DNA from: a virus
IMG/VR virus record: IMGVR_UViG_3300025840_000188
Location: 1-28,171 of that record
Strand: one strand, 5' to 3'
Length of the DNA: 28,171 bases
Part shown: positions 19,767 through 25,858 of the stretch, in pieces
Numbering within the stretch: the stretch's first letter is position 1
How the letters are laid out: every line of letters starts with the position of its first letter
Made by a program: the position numbers and the translations under genes
Notes under the pieces: model-generated
Database searches by the model: none
Seen by the model: only the letters and a program-made list of their open reading frames with translations
Told to the model about the DNA's origin: nothing

Positions 19767-19901
19767 ATGGCTAAGATCAAGGACACCATCTGCGTCGATA
19801 CCCCTGAGTTTGAGGATTTCATTGACTTTGAGGTGGGCTTTGAGGATGCTGATCCTGGAATGCTCGCATGGACTGAGGCCCAACTGTCCCGCTGGGACTA
19901 G
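19767..19901 (+). CDS. Small acidic protein, unknown
   Basis: A 44-residue very acidic protein (TPEFEDFIDFEVGFEDADPG, then WTEAQLSRWD). GAGGAG lies eight bases before the ATG. Its stop codon TAG merges with the GC hairpin of element d. Small acidic phage proteins can act as DNA mimics or inhibitors, but nothing specific supports that here. Confidence 0.65.
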   Translation: MAKIKDTICVDTPEFEDFIDFEVGFEDADPGMLAWTEAQLSRWD

Positions 19902-19955
19902 GGGGCCGCGCCCCCAAGCTGACCTTGTTACGAACCTTACGAAGAAACCCTGGAA
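19901..19955 (+). repeat. GC-core/GTTACGAA/CCCTGGAA element, copy d
   Basis: GGGGGCCGCGCCCCC core overlapping the preceding stop codon, GTTACGAA at 19927-19934, CTTACGAA at 19936-19943, CCCTGGAA at 19948-19955. It touches the next promoter directly. Confidence 0.88.
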
Positions 19956-19977
19956 TGTCAGAGGGGTGTGGTATGGT
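19956..19977 (+). promoter_or_regulatory. TGTCAGA-type promoter (plus strand)
   Basis: TGTCAGAGGGG, TGTGG and TATGGT at 19972-19977 (extended -10). CCCTGGAA of element d is where a -35 would be. Confidence 0.65.
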
Positions 19978-20005
19978 TTGGCTACCAACAACGAGAGGAC
20001 ACCTC

Positions 20006-20137
20006 ATGGCCCGATGCGAAGACTACCCCTGCTGCGGTCACACCGATGGCCTTGGCTGCAACTACGTCCCTGACATGGACTACTACTATGCCCGTGCTGC
20101 TCGCATGGACTATGACGACTACTATGACGAGCCGTGA
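20006..20137 (+). CDS. Small Cys/Tyr/Asp-rich protein
   Basis: A 43-residue protein. ATG at 20006 with GAGAGG upstream. CEDYPCCGHTDGLGC has four Cys and one His for zinc, followed by a Tyr/Asp-rich tail (DMDYYYARAARMDYDDYYDE). Small proteins with CxxYPCCGH and acidic tails occur in actinobacteriophages, to my recollection; role unknown. Stop merges with element e. Confidence 0.68.
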   Translation: MARCEDYPCCGHTDGLGCNYVPDMDYYYARAARMDYDDYYDEP

Positions 20138-20191
20138 GGGGCCGCGCCCCCGTTACCACATTGTTACGAACCTTTAAGAATTACCCTGGAA
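20137..20191 (+). repeat. GC-core/GTTACGAA/CCCTGGAA element, copy e
   Basis: GGGGCCGCGCCCCC core after the stop, GTTACGAA at 20163-20170, a decayed second copy (TTTAAGAA) and CCCTGGAA at 20184-20191. No promoter follows; the tRNA-like region does. Confidence 0.82.
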
Positions 20192-20205
20192 TATTCCCAA
20201 AAAAA

Positions 20206-20378
20206 TGTGAGCAGTTTTTTGTCATGCTCAGGACTTATGCTATTTAGATAGCGCACCCCATCTAGGAATCGAACCTAGCGAGACAAGTTTTGGAGGCTCG
20301 TCTGTGCCCAGCACCTGAGGCATATTTTTTATTTTATCATGAGAAGTTGAGCAGTTTTATATCATGCTCAGGATATTA
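20206..20378. repeat. Direct repeats (hairpin-forming) flanking the tRNA-like gene
   Basis: GTGAGCAGTTTT...TCATGCTCAGGA near 20206-20232 and TTGAGCAGTTTT...TCATGCTCAGGA at 20347-20373 are about 28 bp each. Each can fold through TGAGCA/TGCTCA. They bracket the tRNA-like sequence at 20254-20321. Confidence 0.7.
20254..20321 (-). tRNA. tRNA-Trp-like (CCA) with shortened D-arm
   Basis: Minus strand: T-arm CTAGG-TTCGATT-CCTAG is perfect, variable loop TCTCG is standard, and the anticodon loop CTCCAAA is that of tRNA-Trp. The anticodon stem CGAGC/ACTTG has one mismatch. The acceptor GCCTCAG pairs with ATGGGGT using two G-U pairs and one mismatch. The D-arm is only about 13 nt, too short for a normal arm. 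Functional tRNA, degenerate copy or tRNA-mimic are all possible. Confidence 0.5.
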
Positions 20379-20397
20379 GACATATGGTTACCCTGCT

Positions 20398-20484
20398 ATG
20401 TACGTCAAGGTTTACAGTCACGCTGTCTATGACTTAGACTGTCCCTATGTCTATTTGGGAAAGCAAGTCGATGTAGTTTCATGA
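20398..20484 (+). CDS. Possible 28-residue protein
   Basis: An ATG frame encoding YVKVYSHAVYDLDCPYVYLG and ending VDVVS fills much of the 20380-20540 gap. A 20-codon frame starts at its ATGA overlap. There is no clear SD or promoter. Codon use looks coding-like, but the evidence is weak; the gap otherwise shows nothing. Confidence 0.25.
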   Translation: MYVKVYSHAVYDLDCPYVYLGKQVDVVS

Positions 20485-20539
20485 ACCAGAAAGGAAATAA
20501 AGAAATCATGAACCTACGGTTGCATATTCCCAAGATTAG

Positions 20540-20677
20540 TTAGACGGTTGTAAATCTTTCTACCCCGTCCACATCAAGACGCAGGACATAGCCAAACGGC
20601 TTTTCGATAATCTCCTGCACAACTCCCGTCACGCCTGACTTGCGAGTGGTGTATTCGGAACCAACGGTGATCGTCAT
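20540..20677 (-). CDS. Small beta-barrel-like protein
   Basis: A 45-residue protein. ATG at 20677, AAAGG eight bases before. ITVGSEYTTRKSGVTGVVQE, then GYVLRLDVDGVERF has the pattern of a KOW/SH3-like small barrel, in the same style as the 20715-20924 product. No family recognised. Confidence 0.62.
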   Translation of the reverse strand: MTITVGSEYTTRKSGVTGVVQEIIEKPFGYVLRLDVDGVERFTTV

Positions 20678-20714
20678 AGTGTTACCTTTCGTTTGTTGTT
20701 GTACCTTGTTTATC

Positions 20715-20924
20715 TTAGCCTATTGCTGAGAGAAAGTCAATAACCACGGGCAACTTTTCTGTGTCCTCTACTGTGAGATACTTCACATCGCCTTCCTCGT
20801 CAATCAAGCGGAAGCGGTATCCCTCATCTGTTGGATCAATGCCAACCACGCGGTAGACAGAACCATTGACAAAGATCTGATCTTGTTCCTCTAGGGCATA
20901 TGCCTCAATGCGTTCGATTGTCAT
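20715..20924 (-). CDS. Small beta-barrel-like protein
   Basis: A 69-residue protein. ATG at 20924 overlaps the upstream stop (ATGA). YALEEQDQIFVNGSVYRVVG and YRFRLIDEEGDVKYLTVED look like an SH3-like barrel with turn-separated strands, then a hydrophobic end (PVVIDFLSAIG). Similar small proteins are frequent in actinobacteriophages. Function unknown. Confidence 0.65.
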   Translation of the reverse strand: MTIERIEAYALEEQDQIFVNGSVYRVVGIDPTDEGYRFRLIDEEGDVKYLTVEDTEKLPVVIDFLSAIG

Positions 20925-21118
20925 TGCACATTCACCCACGCCATGCAAGTACGCAGCAAATGATTGTAGTCGCCACTCATGGCCTCATCTTGGAAGGCAA
21001 CAACATCTGTCTTACTGCCACCAGCATCAAGGATACCCTTTGACACCTTGCCCATGAGGGCAAAAGCATTTCCATCTGTGCCTGTCAATTGCACATCAAT
21101 ATCAAACTTAGTTGACAT
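20921..21118 (-). CDS. Small protein, unknown
   Basis: A 65-residue protein from the ATG at 21118, with AAAGGAG seven bases before. STKFDIDVQLTGTDGNAFAL then MGKVSKGILDAGGSKTDVVA and LLRTCMAWVNVQ. The start (DIDVQLTGxDGNAFxLMG) is a pattern I recall in small phage proteins of unknown function. First gene of the two-gene operon from the promoter at 21151-21172. Confidence 0.68.
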   Translation of the reverse strand: MSTKFDIDVQLTGTDGNAFALMGKVSKGILDAGGSKTDVVAFQDEAMSGDYNHLLRTCMAWVNVQ

Positions 21119-21150
21119 TTTTGCTCTCCTTTTTCTATTTCCGTGGCTTG

Positions 21151-21172
21151 ACCTTACCATACCCATCTGACA
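21151..21172 (-). promoter_or_regulatory. TGTCAGA-type promoter (minus strand)
   Basis: TGTCAGATGGGT, then ATGG and TAAGGT on the minus strand. The CCC run of the consensus is replaced by TGGG, as in the 19956 copy (GGGG). Confidence 0.65.
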
Positions 21173-21228
21173 TTGTATAGGGTTATTTAATAACAAAATG
21201 GTAACAGGTATGTAACAGAATGGTTGCT

Positions 21229-21281
21229 GCCGCGCCCCGCCGTTATCATATCGTTACGAAGACCCCTTGATTTCCCTGGAA
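21229..21281 (+). repeat. GC-core/GTTACGAA/CCCTGGAA element, copy f
   Basis: GCCGCGCCCCGCC core, one GTTACGAA at 21253-21260, CCCTGGAA at 21274-21281. It lies between divergent genes. To its left are a GTTAT-TTA-ATAAC palindrome (21182-21194) and two GTAACAG repeats. Confidence 0.8.
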
Positions 21282-21295
21282 ATATCTGCTAAGTT
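21267..21295 (+). promoter_or_regulatory. Promoter overlapping element f, leaderless start
   Basis: TTGATT (21267-21272), 17-bp spacer holding CCCTGGAA and ending TGC, TAAGTT (21290-21295). The ATG at 21302 is the predicted first transcribed base. Confidence 0.7.
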
Positions 21296-21301
21296 TATCT
21301 C

Positions 21302-21439
21302 ATGAAAACATCACGCCGTAGCAACGGTCATCAGCGTAGGGTCATGGACATTCGTCGTTCTAATGCTGCCCAGCCTCACAAGAATAAGAAAAAGTATTCT
21401 AGAAAAAATAAGCATAAGTCCTTGACATTCTCCGACTAG
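21302..21439 (+). CDS. Small highly basic protein
   Basis: A 45-residue protein, mostly Arg, Lys, Asn, His and Ser (KTSRRSNGHQRRVMDIRRSN, then KNKKKYSRKNKHK). Likely binds DNA or RNA. No SD; start is set by the promoter, as a leaderless mRNA. The last codons contain the -35 TTGACA of the next promoter. No family recognised. Confidence 0.6.
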   Translation: MKTSRRSNGHQRRVMDIRRSNAAQPHKNKKKYSRKNKHKSLTFSD

Positions 21440-21450
21440 TTTGATAGGTT
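21422..21450 (+). promoter_or_regulatory. Sigma70-type promoter with leaderless start
   Basis: TTGACA, 17 bp, TAGGTT, then six bases and the ATG at 21457. Transcription would start at the ATG. It lies over the end of the preceding gene. Confidence 0.8.
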
Positions 21451-21456
21451 TCTCTC

Positions 21457-22005
21457 ATGAACACAATTATTCATCCCATGGAAATAACTACCGCCGAGTA
21501 CCTGTATAACAACTGCATTCTACAGGCTACCCTCGCACAAGTTGAGCAGGCATCTGTGTGGTACTTTGAGGCACAAGAGGTTGCCGAGGACGTTGCTGAG
21601 ATTCTTGGAACCTCACTTGAGGTTGGTGCATCTATTGTTAGTGCATTCTCTCCCCGTGAGCGTTGGGCATCTAACGTTGCTAAAGCATATGCGTTTGCTA
21701 ATGGCAAGCCTGTCGCGGGTCTATCAAATAATCTGAAAATGGCTAATGCTGCATTGGAACAAGGTTTCGATGCTCTGAAAGGACAAAAGACTAATGCATT
21801 CGCTAGGGCTATCGCTGGCGACACTAACGCTGTCGTTATTGACGTTTGGATGTGCAGGGCTGCTAATGCTCCGACCGACTCACCCTCCAAGGGTCTATAT
21901 AATACTTTGTCTGACGCTGTTACCTCTGTGGCTAATGAACACGGTCTTAGTCCTCGTACTGCTCAGGCTTTGATCTGGATTGTGAAGCGAGGGAGTGCAG
22001 AGTGA
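21457..22005 (+). CDS. DUF7178-like protein, possible HhH-GPD relative
   Basis: A 182-residue protein. VSAFSPRERWASNVAKAYAF (about 61-80), LKGQKTNAFARAIAGDTNAV, VIDVWMCRAAN and GLSPRTAQALIWIVKRGSAE match the pattern I recall for DUF7178, common in actinobacteriophages. The order resembles HhH-GPD DNA-repair proteins, with GDxxAVxxDVW where the family has its Asp-containing helix, but catalytic residues cannot be assigned. It could act on phage or host DNA. No SD precedes the ATG; the promoter geometry indicates a leaderless mRNA. Confidence 0.65.
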   Translation: MNTIIHPMEITTAEYLYNNCILQATLAQVEQASVWYFEAQEVAEDVAEILGTSLEVGASIVSAFSPRERWASNVAKAYAFANGKPVAGLSNNLKMANAALEQGFDALKGQKTNAFARAIAGDTNAVVIDVWMCRAANAPTDSPSKGLYNTLSDAVTSVANEHGLSPRTAQALIWIVKRGSAE

Positions 22006-22112
22006 TAACACTTACCATATCTAAATCAGACTACAATTACATTTTGACTACCATGCAAATCGAACATGGATCAGAGGTAGTAGAAAGAATAAAGGCGGGT
22101 GTAGTAAAGTGA
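22002..22112 (+). CDS. Small protein, unknown
   Basis: A 36-residue protein with a GTG start at 22002, GGGAG six bases upstream, overlapping the previous stop. ITLTISKSDYNYILTTMQIE then VVERIKAGVVK. Coupled to the next gene by GTGA. The overlaps on both sides support translation. Confidence 0.55.
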   Translation: MITLTISKSDYNYILTTMQIEHGSEVVERIKAGVVK

Positions 22113-22240
22113 AACACATTGATCAAGCCCCTATCAAACCTCTAGTGCAATATAAATACCTTTGCCAAGAGTGTGGAGATATTGTAACTCTGACAGAAAC
22201 TAAATACCTTTTTGATGTGCGATGTAGGTGGTGTGGGTGA
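22109..22240 (+). CDS. Small zinc-ribbon protein
   Basis: A 43-residue protein with a GTG start at 22109 coupled to the previous stop. YKYLCQECGDIVTLTETKYL and VRCRWCG give two CxxC pairs in the FmdB / rubredoxin-knuckle style. It ends 5 bases before element g. Binding partner unknown. Confidence 0.65.
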   Translation: MKHIDQAPIKPLVQYKYLCQECGDIVTLTETKYLFDVRCRWCG

Positions 22241-22244
22241 GCTA

Positions 22245-22321
22245 GGGGCCGCGCCCCGCCACGCCCTATTTACGAAGCATGTTCTAATTTCCCGAAAAGT
22301 CTAATAAAAAATTATCTGGAA
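22245..22321 (+). repeat. GC-core/TTACGAA/CTGGAA element, copy g
   Basis: GGGGCCGCGCCCC at 22245-22257, TTACGAA at 22270-22276, a CCCGAAAA variant near 22291, then CTGGAA at 22316-22321. This copy is stretched and may be two merged units. Confidence 0.75.
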
Positions 22322-22325
22322 ACTC

Positions 22326-22355
22326 TTGACAACTGTCAGACCCGTGGTGTATTGT
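22326..22355 (+). promoter_or_regulatory. TTGACA + TGTCAGACCC promoter/operator
   Basis: TTGACA (22326-22331), 18-bp spacer with TGTCAGACCC (22334-22343) and GTGGTG, TATTGT (22350-22355). A strong-looking promoter for the DUF932 gene. Confidence 0.82.
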
Positions 22356-22387
22356 TATCTTATCAACAACAACGATAGGAGATAGAT

Positions 22388-23383
22388 ATGGGTCACATGT
22401 TGGAGCAGTACGGCGACATGGCTTCCTTTGCTTCCCTGCGGGAACCCGCTTGGCATGGCTTGGGAACTGTCATTGACGAGGCTGTCAGCACTCAGGAAAT
22501 GCTGGAACTCGCACACTTGGCAGGCTGGAATGTACGCCTAGAGGCTGTAGACCTTCCTGGCCGTTCGCATCGTGATTACTTTGCGACTGTTCGTACCAAC
22601 CCGTTTGACGGCGAGGACGATGTGCTTGGTCTGGTCGGTGAGCGTTACAACGTTCTCCAGAACGAGGAACTGTTCACCTTTGGTGACAACCTTCTTGACG
22701 GTGGTCGCTGGGAAACCGCTGGCAGTATCAAGAACGGAACCGTTGTGTTCGGTTCACTCGCCCTTGAGCGTCAGACTGACCTTGACCCCAAGGGTCGTGG
22801 TGACAAGGTGAACAACTACCTGTTGGTTCACACCTCGCATGATGGTTCGCTTGCTATTCAGGCTAGTGTTACCCCTGTGCGTGTTGTCTGCCAGAACACT
22901 CTCAACGCTGCCGTTGGTCGCAAGGGTAATCGTGCAAAGCAGTCCTTCCGTATCCGTCACACTCAGACTGTGCAGGGTAAGGTTGCCGCTGCACGCGAGG
23001 CTCTTGGTCTGACTCACAAGTACCTTGATGAGTTTGACAAGATGGCTAGTGAAATGATTTCCAAGGAGATCAACGACAAGCAATTCTTTGAGATCATCAC
23101 GGCTGTTTACCCCAAGCCTGAGAAGGACGCAAAGGGTAGCATGACCAAGTGGGAGAACAAGATTGACACTCTCAATGATATCTACAATGGTCCTACCTGC
23201 GTGAATATCAAAGGTACTGCGTGGGGTGCATACAACGCACTCACGGAGCGTCTGGATTGGTATCGCAATCCTCGCGGTGGTAATGCAGAGGGTGTCCTTG
23301 CTGCTGCGTCTGGCTTTGATGCCACGACCACTAGTGCAAAGAACAACATTTTGCGTACTGTGAAAGAAGTTGCATTCGCATAA
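22388..23383 (+). CDS. DUF932 / TIGR03299 phage-plasmid protein
   Basis: A 331-residue protein of the DUF932 family (TIGR03299, phage/plasmid-like). Typical parts: PAWHGLGTVIDEAVSTQEML near residue 20-39, GLVGERYNVLQNEELF, LLVHTSHDGSLAIQASVTPV, RVVCQNTLNAA, FRIRHT, and the C-terminal KGTAWGAYNALTERLDWYR. Members are found in many phages and plasmids; the molecular function is not established, though links to DNA replication or recombination have been proposed. AGGAG precedes the ATG. It is clearly richer in G+C, with optimal-type codons (GGT, CGT, AAC, AAG), which suggests high expression. Confidence 0.9.
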   Translation: MGHMLEQYGDMASFASLREPAWHGLGTVIDEAVSTQEMLELAHLAGWNVRLEAVDLPGRSHRDYFATVRTNPFDGEDDVLGLVGERYNVLQNEELFTFGDNLLDGGRWETAGSIKNGTVVFGSLALERQTDLDPKGRGDKVNNYLLVHTSHDGSLAIQASVTPVRVVCQNTLNAAVGRKGNRAKQSFRIRHTQTVQGKVAAAREALGLTHKYLDEFDKMASEMISKEINDKQFFEIITAVYPKPEKDAKGSMTKWENKIDTLNDIYNGPTCVNIKGTAWGAYNALTERLDWYRNPRGGNAEGVLAAASGFDATTTSAKNNILRTVKEVAFA

Positions 23384-23418
23384 TTGCTAGTCCTGGGCAT
23401 GACAATAAACTGCCCCCT

Positions 23419-23494
23419 GGCCCTGTAGAGCAGCGGAGTGCTCGCCACCCTGTCACGGTGGAGGTCGTGGGTTCAAATCCCATCAGGGTCGCCA
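23419..23494 (+). tRNA. tRNA-Asp (GTC), CCA encoded
   Basis: Acceptor GGCCCTG pairs with CAGGGTC. Anticodon loop CTGTCAC (GTC). T-loop TTCAAAT, discriminator G and encoded CCA at 23492-23494, unlike the other tRNAs here. Confidence 0.92.
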
Positions 23495-23497
23495 AAA

Positions 23498-23598
23498 CGG
23501 GGCGCGTCACAAAGAGCTTAGTTACGATGGAACATAAAAATTCCTGGAACGCGCCCCCACAACCCCTCTTTTACGATGAACCAAAAATATTCCTGGAA
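23498..23598 (+). repeat. Two tandem copies of the GC/TTACGA/CCTGGAA element (h1, h2)
   Basis: h1: CGGGGCGCG, GTTACGAT at 23521, CCTGGAA at 23543-23549. h2: CGCGCCCCC at 23550-23558, TTACGATGAA at 23571, CCTGGAA at 23592-23598. The tandem copies carry TTACGAT in place of TTACGAA. Confidence 0.78.
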
Positions 23599-23602
23599 AC
23601 TC

Positions 23603-23631
23603 TTGACACCTTCTATATTCTGTTATAGGAT
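23603..23631 (+). promoter_or_regulatory. Sigma70-type promoter without operator block
   Basis: TTGACA, 17-bp spacer, TAGGAT. The spacer lacks TGTCAGACCC, so this operon is probably outside the regulon. It drives the long small-gene operon from 23661. Confidence 0.8.
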
Positions 23632-23660
23632 CATGTCTATTAACTAGTGAAAGGTATGTC

Positions 23661-24071
23661 ATGGAAACTACAACTATCAATCCTTATACCCCCCAATATA
23701 TGCAAAACAAGATTGAGGAACTGCAAAACGAACTTGATAAGGTCTGCAAGAGCCTTTCTAGCATCGTTGATACCAAGATCTACTTGGAGCGTCAGATCGA
23801 ATCCTTCATGGAAGGTTTGATGCAATTCGTTGTTGATGATGAGATTGAGGAAGCGGTTGGTGAAGAACTGGCTGGTTACTTTAATCGTGAACTGAATCGC
23901 AGGGTTAGTATTCATGTCCGTGCCGAGGGTGATGTGGAAGTGAAGGTTCCCCTGGGATACAACATTGATGAACTTGAGAGTGATCTGAGTGTTGTCATTG
24001 ACAACATAAATTACAGCGACATTAATATTGAGTATGCAGATATCCAACTTGTAGAGGTGGAGGTTCAGTAA
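23661..24071 (+). CDS. Coiled-coil protein, unknown
   Basis: A 136-residue protein. AAAGG lies before the ATG. Residues 14-55 form a coiled coil (QNKIEELQNELDKVCKSLSS, then IYLERQIESF). The second half is acidic and beta-rich (RRVSIHVRAEGDVEVKVPLG, then INYSDINIEYADIQLVEVEV). No family recognised. First gene of a chain of eight coupled genes (23661-25640). Confidence 0.72.
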   Translation: METTTINPYTPQYMQNKIEELQNELDKVCKSLSSIVDTKIYLERQIESFMEGLMQFVVDDEIEEAVGEELAGYFNRELNRRVSIHVRAEGDVEVKVPLGYNIDELESDLSVVIDNINYSDINIEYADIQLVEVEVQ

Positions 24072-24266
24072 ATGGGTACCTATTCATTTGAGGGTGTCAT
24101 GACTGTATGTGACACTATTGACATTGAGGCTGAATCATATCAGGAAGCATTGGAAATGGCACAGTTGGAGTTTGATGGTGACTATTATGCTGTCATGCCT
24201 GCTGGCTTTTCTATTCCCTGGGATAATGTTGATGTATCTTGTGTCTCTGAGCCTGAGGAGGACTAA
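24072..24266 (+). CDS. Small acidic protein, paralogue group A
   Basis: A 64-residue protein. YSFEGVMTVCDTIDIEAESY followed by QEALEMAQLEFDGDYYAV. The strand-then-IEAxSxxEALExA pattern is shared with the products at 25467-25640 and 26505-26714. GGAGG before the ATG. Function unknown. Confidence 0.7.
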   Translation: MGTYSFEGVMTVCDTIDIEAESYQEALEMAQLEFDGDYYAVMPAGFSIPWDNVDVSCVSEPEED

Positions 24267-24490
24267 TGCAATATCACTATATGCTGATGTTTGATGATGC
24301 AACTAAGATGTGGTCTATTGACAACGATACCCTGCGTGCTGTCATGACTGATGGAACTATCTATGATAAGAATGTGTTCCCAGGTTGGCATTGGCCTGAG
24401 GAGGGTAGTGATGAGGAGGCACTTGACTTTAGCCTCCATTTCGTGCTAACATCTGTCCTTGATACCCTGCCCGTACCCCAGGAGGCATAA
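24266..24490 (+). CDS. Small acidic protein, unknown
   Basis: A 74-residue protein joined by TAATG to the previous stop, with GAGGAGG as SD. YHYMLMFDDATKMWSIDNDT, then FPGWHWPEEGSDEEALDFSL. No family recognised. Confidence 0.7.
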   Translation: MQYHYMLMFDDATKMWSIDNDTLRAVMTDGTIYDKNVFPGWHWPEEGSDEEALDFSLHFVLTSVLDTLPVPQEA

Positions 24491-24777
24491 TGCATAACGG
24501 TAGAGTTCTAGACCATGATGGTGAGATGTATGTGTCCATGGAGGATTATCTCAATATGATGATTGACAAGGTTACTGCTCTTGGCATGGAACTAGATGTT
24601 TACATGGATGACTTTACACCCGCTGAATATCAAACTAATGTAGACTTCATCAAGGGGTTTACTGCTGCCACAAGAATGCTGGCGGTTGATCTTGCGTCCT
24701 TGACAGATGACCCTAATCGTAGTAGATTCTTCCAAGCACTTGCAAACAAGATGGTAGATATCCAGGAGGCAAAGTGA
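24490..24777 (+). CDS. Small helical protein, unknown
   Basis: A 95-residue protein, ATG coupled by TAATG with AGGAGG before. GRVLDHDGEMYVSMEDYLNM then helices (VDFIKGFTAATRMLAVDLAS, FFQALANKMVDIQE). No family recognised. Confidence 0.7.
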   Translation: MHNGRVLDHDGEMYVSMEDYLNMMIDKVTALGMELDVYMDDFTPAEYQTNVDFIKGFTAATRMLAVDLASLTDDPNRSRFFQALANKMVDIQEAK

Positions 24778-24980
24778 ACACCTTACCCGAACGCATCAAC
24801 GTTATCAAGACCGTTACTTATCATGTACCGTCCATTATCCAGGACCTGAATCAGGATAATGCAGAATGGATTCCACAAGATGTGGACGATGTTCTAGAAT
24901 TCATTCTGGAATGGGTGGCAGAGGACTTTGGTGGTCTGTCTAACCTTATCTTCCAAGATGAGAATGGAAATGAACTGTGA
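24774..24980 (+). CDS. Small acidic protein, unknown
   Basis: A 68-residue protein with a GTG start overlapping the previous stop (GTGA), with AGGAGG upstream. INVIKTVTYHVPSIIQDLNQ and VLEFILEWVAEDFGGLSNLI. No family recognised. Confidence 0.68.
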   Translation: MNTLPERINVIKTVTYHVPSIIQDLNQDNAEWIPQDVDDVLEFILEWVAEDFGGLSNLIFQDENGNEL

Positions 24981-25180
24981 TCAAACTATATGAAATAGAT
25001 TGGGGAGCAGAGCCTTTCTATTGGGACGTATATGACTCTCAAGATAATTTCTTGAGGGTAGTTGAGGCAGATGAATTAGACGACTACCTTGACACCCTGC
25101 GGTCTGATGATGTAGACTTTGTGCTCTACACACAAGATTGGTATCAGTATAACCTAGCCATGGGAGGCGCAGTAGCATGA
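24977..25180 (+). CDS. Small acidic protein, unknown
   Basis: A 67-residue protein with a GTG start overlapping the previous stop (GTGA). IKLYEIDWGAEPFYWDVYDS, EADELDDYLDTLRSDDVDFV. Rich in Asp, Tyr and Trp. No family recognised and only a weak SD; coupling seems the likely way it is translated. Confidence 0.66.
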   Translation: MIKLYEIDWGAEPFYWDVYDSQDNFLRVVEADELDDYLDTLRSDDVDFVLYTQDWYQYNLAMGGAVA

Positions 25181-25467
25181 ACACAGACTATTGGACATAC
25201 CGCCCTAGCAAGCGTCCTAGTGTCAAGCAAGTTTCGGAATGGAAAACTATCTTTACAGACGAGATTGAGGAGGATTGGCGAGGTATGTATGGTGGATCAG
25301 TCATCGTACAATTTGGCTACCCCTTCCCTGACTTCTACAAGGTGAGATACAAGATGGGTAAAGATTCCAAGTGGCAGCAAAAGTTATTCTATGGCGAGAC
25401 AGCATGGAATGACTCAGAGCGTTTTGTCTATGACCTTGGTTTTCGTGATGTATTGGGGAGAATCTAA
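25177..25467 (+). CDS. Small protein, unknown
   Basis: A 96-residue protein coupled by ATGA, with GGGAGG before. Aromatic, mixed charge (WTYRPSKRPSVKQVSEWKTI, then VQFGYPFPDFYKVRYKMGKD). Ends SERFVYDLGFRDVLGRI. No family recognised. Confidence 0.7.
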   Translation: MNTDYWTYRPSKRPSVKQVSEWKTIFTDEIEEDWRGMYGGSVIVQFGYPFPDFYKVRYKMGKDSKWQQKLFYGETAWNDSERFVYDLGFRDVLGRI

Positions 25468-25640
25468 TGGCTCAGTACCTATTGACCTGGCAAGAGGTTG
25501 ACACTATCAATCTAGTTATTGAGGCAGACAACAAACGGGATGCTCTGAATAAATGGATATCTCATGACTTTGATAGTGAAGATGCACAGACTATAGGTGT
25601 AGAACTAGATGAAGAGTCTCTAGAGATAGAGATAATCTAG
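25467..25640 (+). CDS. Small acidic protein, paralogue group A
   Basis: A 57-residue protein, ATG coupled by TAATG with GGGGAG as SD. YLLTWQEVDTINLVIEADNK then RDALNKWISHDFDSEDAQ follows the same strand/IEAxxxxxAL pattern as the 24072 and 26505 genes. The terminal LDEESLEIEII is acidic. It ends 6 bases before tRNA-Ile. Confidence 0.68.
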   Translation: MAQYLLTWQEVDTINLVIEADNKRDALNKWISHDFDSEDAQTIGVELDEESLEIEII

Positions 25641-25646
25641 TTCCCC

Positions 25647-25720
25647 TGGGCGGTAGCTCAGCAGGTTAGAGCATCAGTCTTATATACTGACGGTCGTGGG
25701 TTCAAGTCCCACCCGCCCAA
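25647..25720 (+). tRNA. tRNA-Ile (TAT)
   Basis: Acceptor TGGGCGG pairs with CCGCCCA. Anticodon stem TCAGT/ACTGA closes loop CTTATAT, anticodon TAT, reading AUA without lysidine modification. AUA is abundant in the AT-rich left arm. Confidence 0.9.
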
Positions 25721-25726
25721 CTTCTA

Positions 25727-25799
25727 GCCCCTATAGCTCAGTTGGTAGAGCTACGGACTTTTAATCCGCAGGTCGCAGGTTCAAGTCCTGCTGGGGGCA
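25727..25799 (+). tRNA. tRNA-Lys (TTT)
   Basis: Acceptor GCCCCTA pairs with TGGGGGC. Anticodon loop CTTTTAA (TTT). T-loop TTCAAGT, discriminator A. The next promoter starts two bases after. Confidence 0.93.
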
Positions 25800-25800
25800 C

Positions 25801-25829
25801 TTGACAACTCAATAGTGGAATGGTAGAGT
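25801..25829 (+). promoter_or_regulatory. Sigma70-type promoter after tRNA-Lys
   Basis: TTGACA (25801-25806), 17-bp spacer ending TGG (extended -10), TAGAGT (25824-25829). Confidence 0.8.
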
Positions 25830-25858
25830 ACCCCTATCAACTAATGGATGGAGTGGTT

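Noticed and set aside
20481-20543. 20-codon frame coupled by ATGA to the 28-residue frame
   Set aside because: Too short, no good ribosome-binding site, and it overlaps the end of the minus-strand gene at 20540.
21471-21890. Minus-strand open frame opposite the DUF7178-like gene
   Set aside because: Antisense shadow; the plus-strand protein has family motifs and a promoter.
23640-24047. Minus-strand open frame opposite the 23661 gene
   Set aside because: Antisense shadow without an SD; the plus-strand gene has promoter, SD and coupled neighbours.
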